Shown here: positions 63,166-64,000 of the stretch, in pieces | Numbering within the stretch: position 1 is the first letter of the stretch | Layout: every line of letters starts with the position of its first letter | Origin: an uncultured Oscillospiraceae bacterium | GTDB taxonomy: Bacteria; Bacillota; Clostridia; Oscillospirales; Oscillospiraceae | DNA length: 64,000 nucleotides | Direction: 5' to 3' | NCBI GenBank assembly: GCA_934565795.1 | Contig: CAKTIM010000003.1 | Coordinates: 97,358 to 161,357, forward strand | Translations under genes and position numbers: made by a program | The notes under the pieces: generated by a model | Database searches by the model: none | Told to the model about the DNA's origin: nothing | The model's input: only the letters and a program-made list of their open reading frames with translations

Positions 63166-63531
63166 ATGGCAAAAATCGAAGATTGCCCTGGTTTTGAAAC
63201 TTTCGGTGCAGACATTAAGGCAGCGCGGAAAGCAAAGCATCTCACACGAAAAGACTTGGCGGAAAAGGTAAACATCGAATCCCGGTATCTTGCCAATATC
63301 GAGAATGAAGGGACGATTCCCAGCCTGCCCGTCGTGATACAGCTTATCAAGATTTGCGGCCTGCCCGTGGAACACTACTTCAATCCAGAAGTCATGCGGG
63401 AGGAAAGCGAAGATCGGAAACGTGTCAGCCACAAGCTGAAACTTTGCCCGGAGCAGTATCTACCAATCGTGGAGGGTACCATTGACGGGGCCTTGAAAAT
63501 TAAACAGCCAGAAGAAATGGAGGGTGAATAA
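63166..63531 (+). CDS. XRE-family transcriptional regulator
   Basis: A 121-aa protein with an N-terminal HTH (ADIKAARKAKHLTRKDLAEKVNIESRYLANIENEG, cited in part as HLTRKDLAEKVNIESRYLAN) typical of Cro/CI-like regulators and a C-terminal tail (KLCPEQYLPIVEGTIDGAL). Homologues sit between cargo and mobilisation genes of Tn1549-like elements. AAGTGGGTG precedes the ATG; TTCCAT-N17-TAGAAT (63119-63147) is a weak promoter candidate. Confidence 0.88.
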   Translation: MAKIEDCPGFETFGADIKAARKAKHLTRKDLAEKVNIESRYLANIENEGTIPSLPVVIQLIKICGLPVEHYFNPEVMREESEDRKRVSHKLKLCPEQYLPIVEGTIDGALKIKQPEEMEGE

Positions 63532-63787
63532 AAACATCCTCTGTTTTCTTTTTTATGGGGACGCGCAAGCGCCCTCTTTTTTTGCACTTTTTTCTGTCCA
63601 GCGGTCTATTTTTGCGGGTAGTTTTGGCGTTTGGGAACGTCTTGTTAGCGGAGAAACAGAAACGTAGCAAGCATAGGGAGTGTAGCCACACTCCCGAAAA
63701 AACGGCCCGACCCACCCCTGCCGGGCCGCGTCCGTTTTGCTTGTTGGGGAAGTCCCCAAACCCCTTGAATGGAAAGGACGGTGAATC
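63532..63787. other. Intergenic region before mobC
   Basis: 256 bp without a convincing gene. It contains a CGGCCCG/CGGGCCG hairpin (63702-63728) and, near the end, GGAAAGGACGGTGAATC, the ribosome binding site of mobC. An oriT could lie here, as is usual upstream of mobC/relaxase genes, but I cannot identify the nic site. Confidence 0.4.
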
Positions 63788-64000
63788 ATGGCAAACAGAA
63801 AACGAAAGATCGTGCTGCGCGTTCCCGTGACGCAGGAGGAACGGGCGCTGATCGAACAGAAAATGGTGCTGCTGCACACGAAGAACTTTTCGGCCTACGC
63901 CCGGAAGATGCTCATTGACGGCTATATCGTCAACATGGACACTACCGACATCCGGGCGCAGACCGCCGAGATACAGAAGATCGGCGTCAACGTCAATCAA
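63788..64000 (+). CDS. mobC: MobC-like mobilisation protein (3' end outside window)
   Basis: The first 71 codons: MANRKRKIVLRVPVTQEERA, then LIEQKMVLLHTKNFSAYARKMLIDGYIV, a ribbon-helix-helix-like start followed by helices, the pattern of MobC/relaxosome accessory proteins of Tn1549-type ICEs. It helps the relaxase nick oriT. The relaxase gene should follow just beyond the window. Confidence 0.82.
   Translation, partial: MANRKRKIVLRVPVTQEERALIEQKMVLLHTKNFSAYARKMLIDGYIVNMDTTDIRAQTAEIQKIGVNVNQ

Larger units (their letters stand above)
54470..64000. mobile_element. Tn916/Tn1549-like integrative conjugative element (left part)
   Basis: The order int, xis, HTH (orf8-like), sigma-like (orf7-like), cargo, XRE regulator, mobC matches the recombination/regulation end of this ICE family. 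The left limit is approximate; the element continues past the window. The cargo is an ABC transporter with its own two-component system. Confidence 0.85.

Overview
The window reads as a moderately high-GC chromosome segment from an anaerobic Firmicute, most likely a gut Clostridium relative (Oscillospiraceae-like). Supporting signs are a type III glutamine synthetase, an anaerobic NTP reductase activase, pyruvate phosphate dikinase, AGGAGG-type ribosome binding sites, near-consensus TTGACA/TATAAT promoters and short intergenic repeats of a kind I associate with this group. The right end, from about 54.5 kb, is the integrase-proximal part of a Tn916/Tn1549-like integrative conjugative element (ICE) that runs off the window.

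Layout. 0-10.4 kb: a truncated TetR gene, glnN, a DUF2974 lipase-like gene, an HD-domain gene, nrdG-dut, an AI-2E-family permease, a membrane zinc peptidase, a Zn-PLC-like gene and a PLP enzyme of the methionine gamma-lyase/YnbB family. 10.4-18.7 kb: rpoB-rpoC, not next to rplJL, with its own promoter and a repeat-rich upstream gap. 18.7-23.4 kb: a BceRS-BceAB-type peptide-sensing module with a tiny 33-codon gene coupled to the ATPase. 23.5-40.3 kb: a large surface-polysaccharide locus in two operons. The promoter-proximal operon has a polytopic membrane protein, a degenerate GGDEF protein, a DUF2334 deacetylase-like protein, a BcsA-like processive GT2 and a BcsB-like anchored protein, all overlapping or nearly touching. 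The second has a GT39-like protein, a thioredoxin-GH8 fusion, a tandemly duplicated WsfD-like membrane protein, a UDP-GlcNAc 2-epimerase and a bactoprenol-type GT2. 40.5-54.4 kb: small metabolic and accessory genes (GIY-YIG, uridine phosphorylase, alpha/beta hydrolase, acyltransferase, Fic, PglF-like dehydratase, GNAT, ANT(6)-like, DUF2441, ppdK, DUF2284, LMW-PTP). 54.5-64 kb: ICE with int, xis, orf8- and orf7-like regulators, an ABC transporter plus two-component cargo, an XRE regulator and mobC.

The strongest candidate for an undescribed system is the polysaccharide locus: a cellulose-synthase-like pair without a PilZ domain, tied by gene overlap to a GGDEF protein that lacks the GGDEF motif, and followed by a GH8 glycanase fused to a thioredoxin domain. 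A second theme is two families of about 160-bp MITE-like elements (called A and B here). They share a core motif, have terminal inverted repeats, appear to supply a -35 box for the second polysaccharide operon and sit at several gene 3' ends. A third is an almost identical 25-bp operator placed exactly 9 nt upstream of the -10 box of both cargo operons in the ICE.

Limits: all family calls are by eye from motifs and overall similarity. No search, alignment program or structure prediction was run, and starts were chosen from visible ribosome binding sites.
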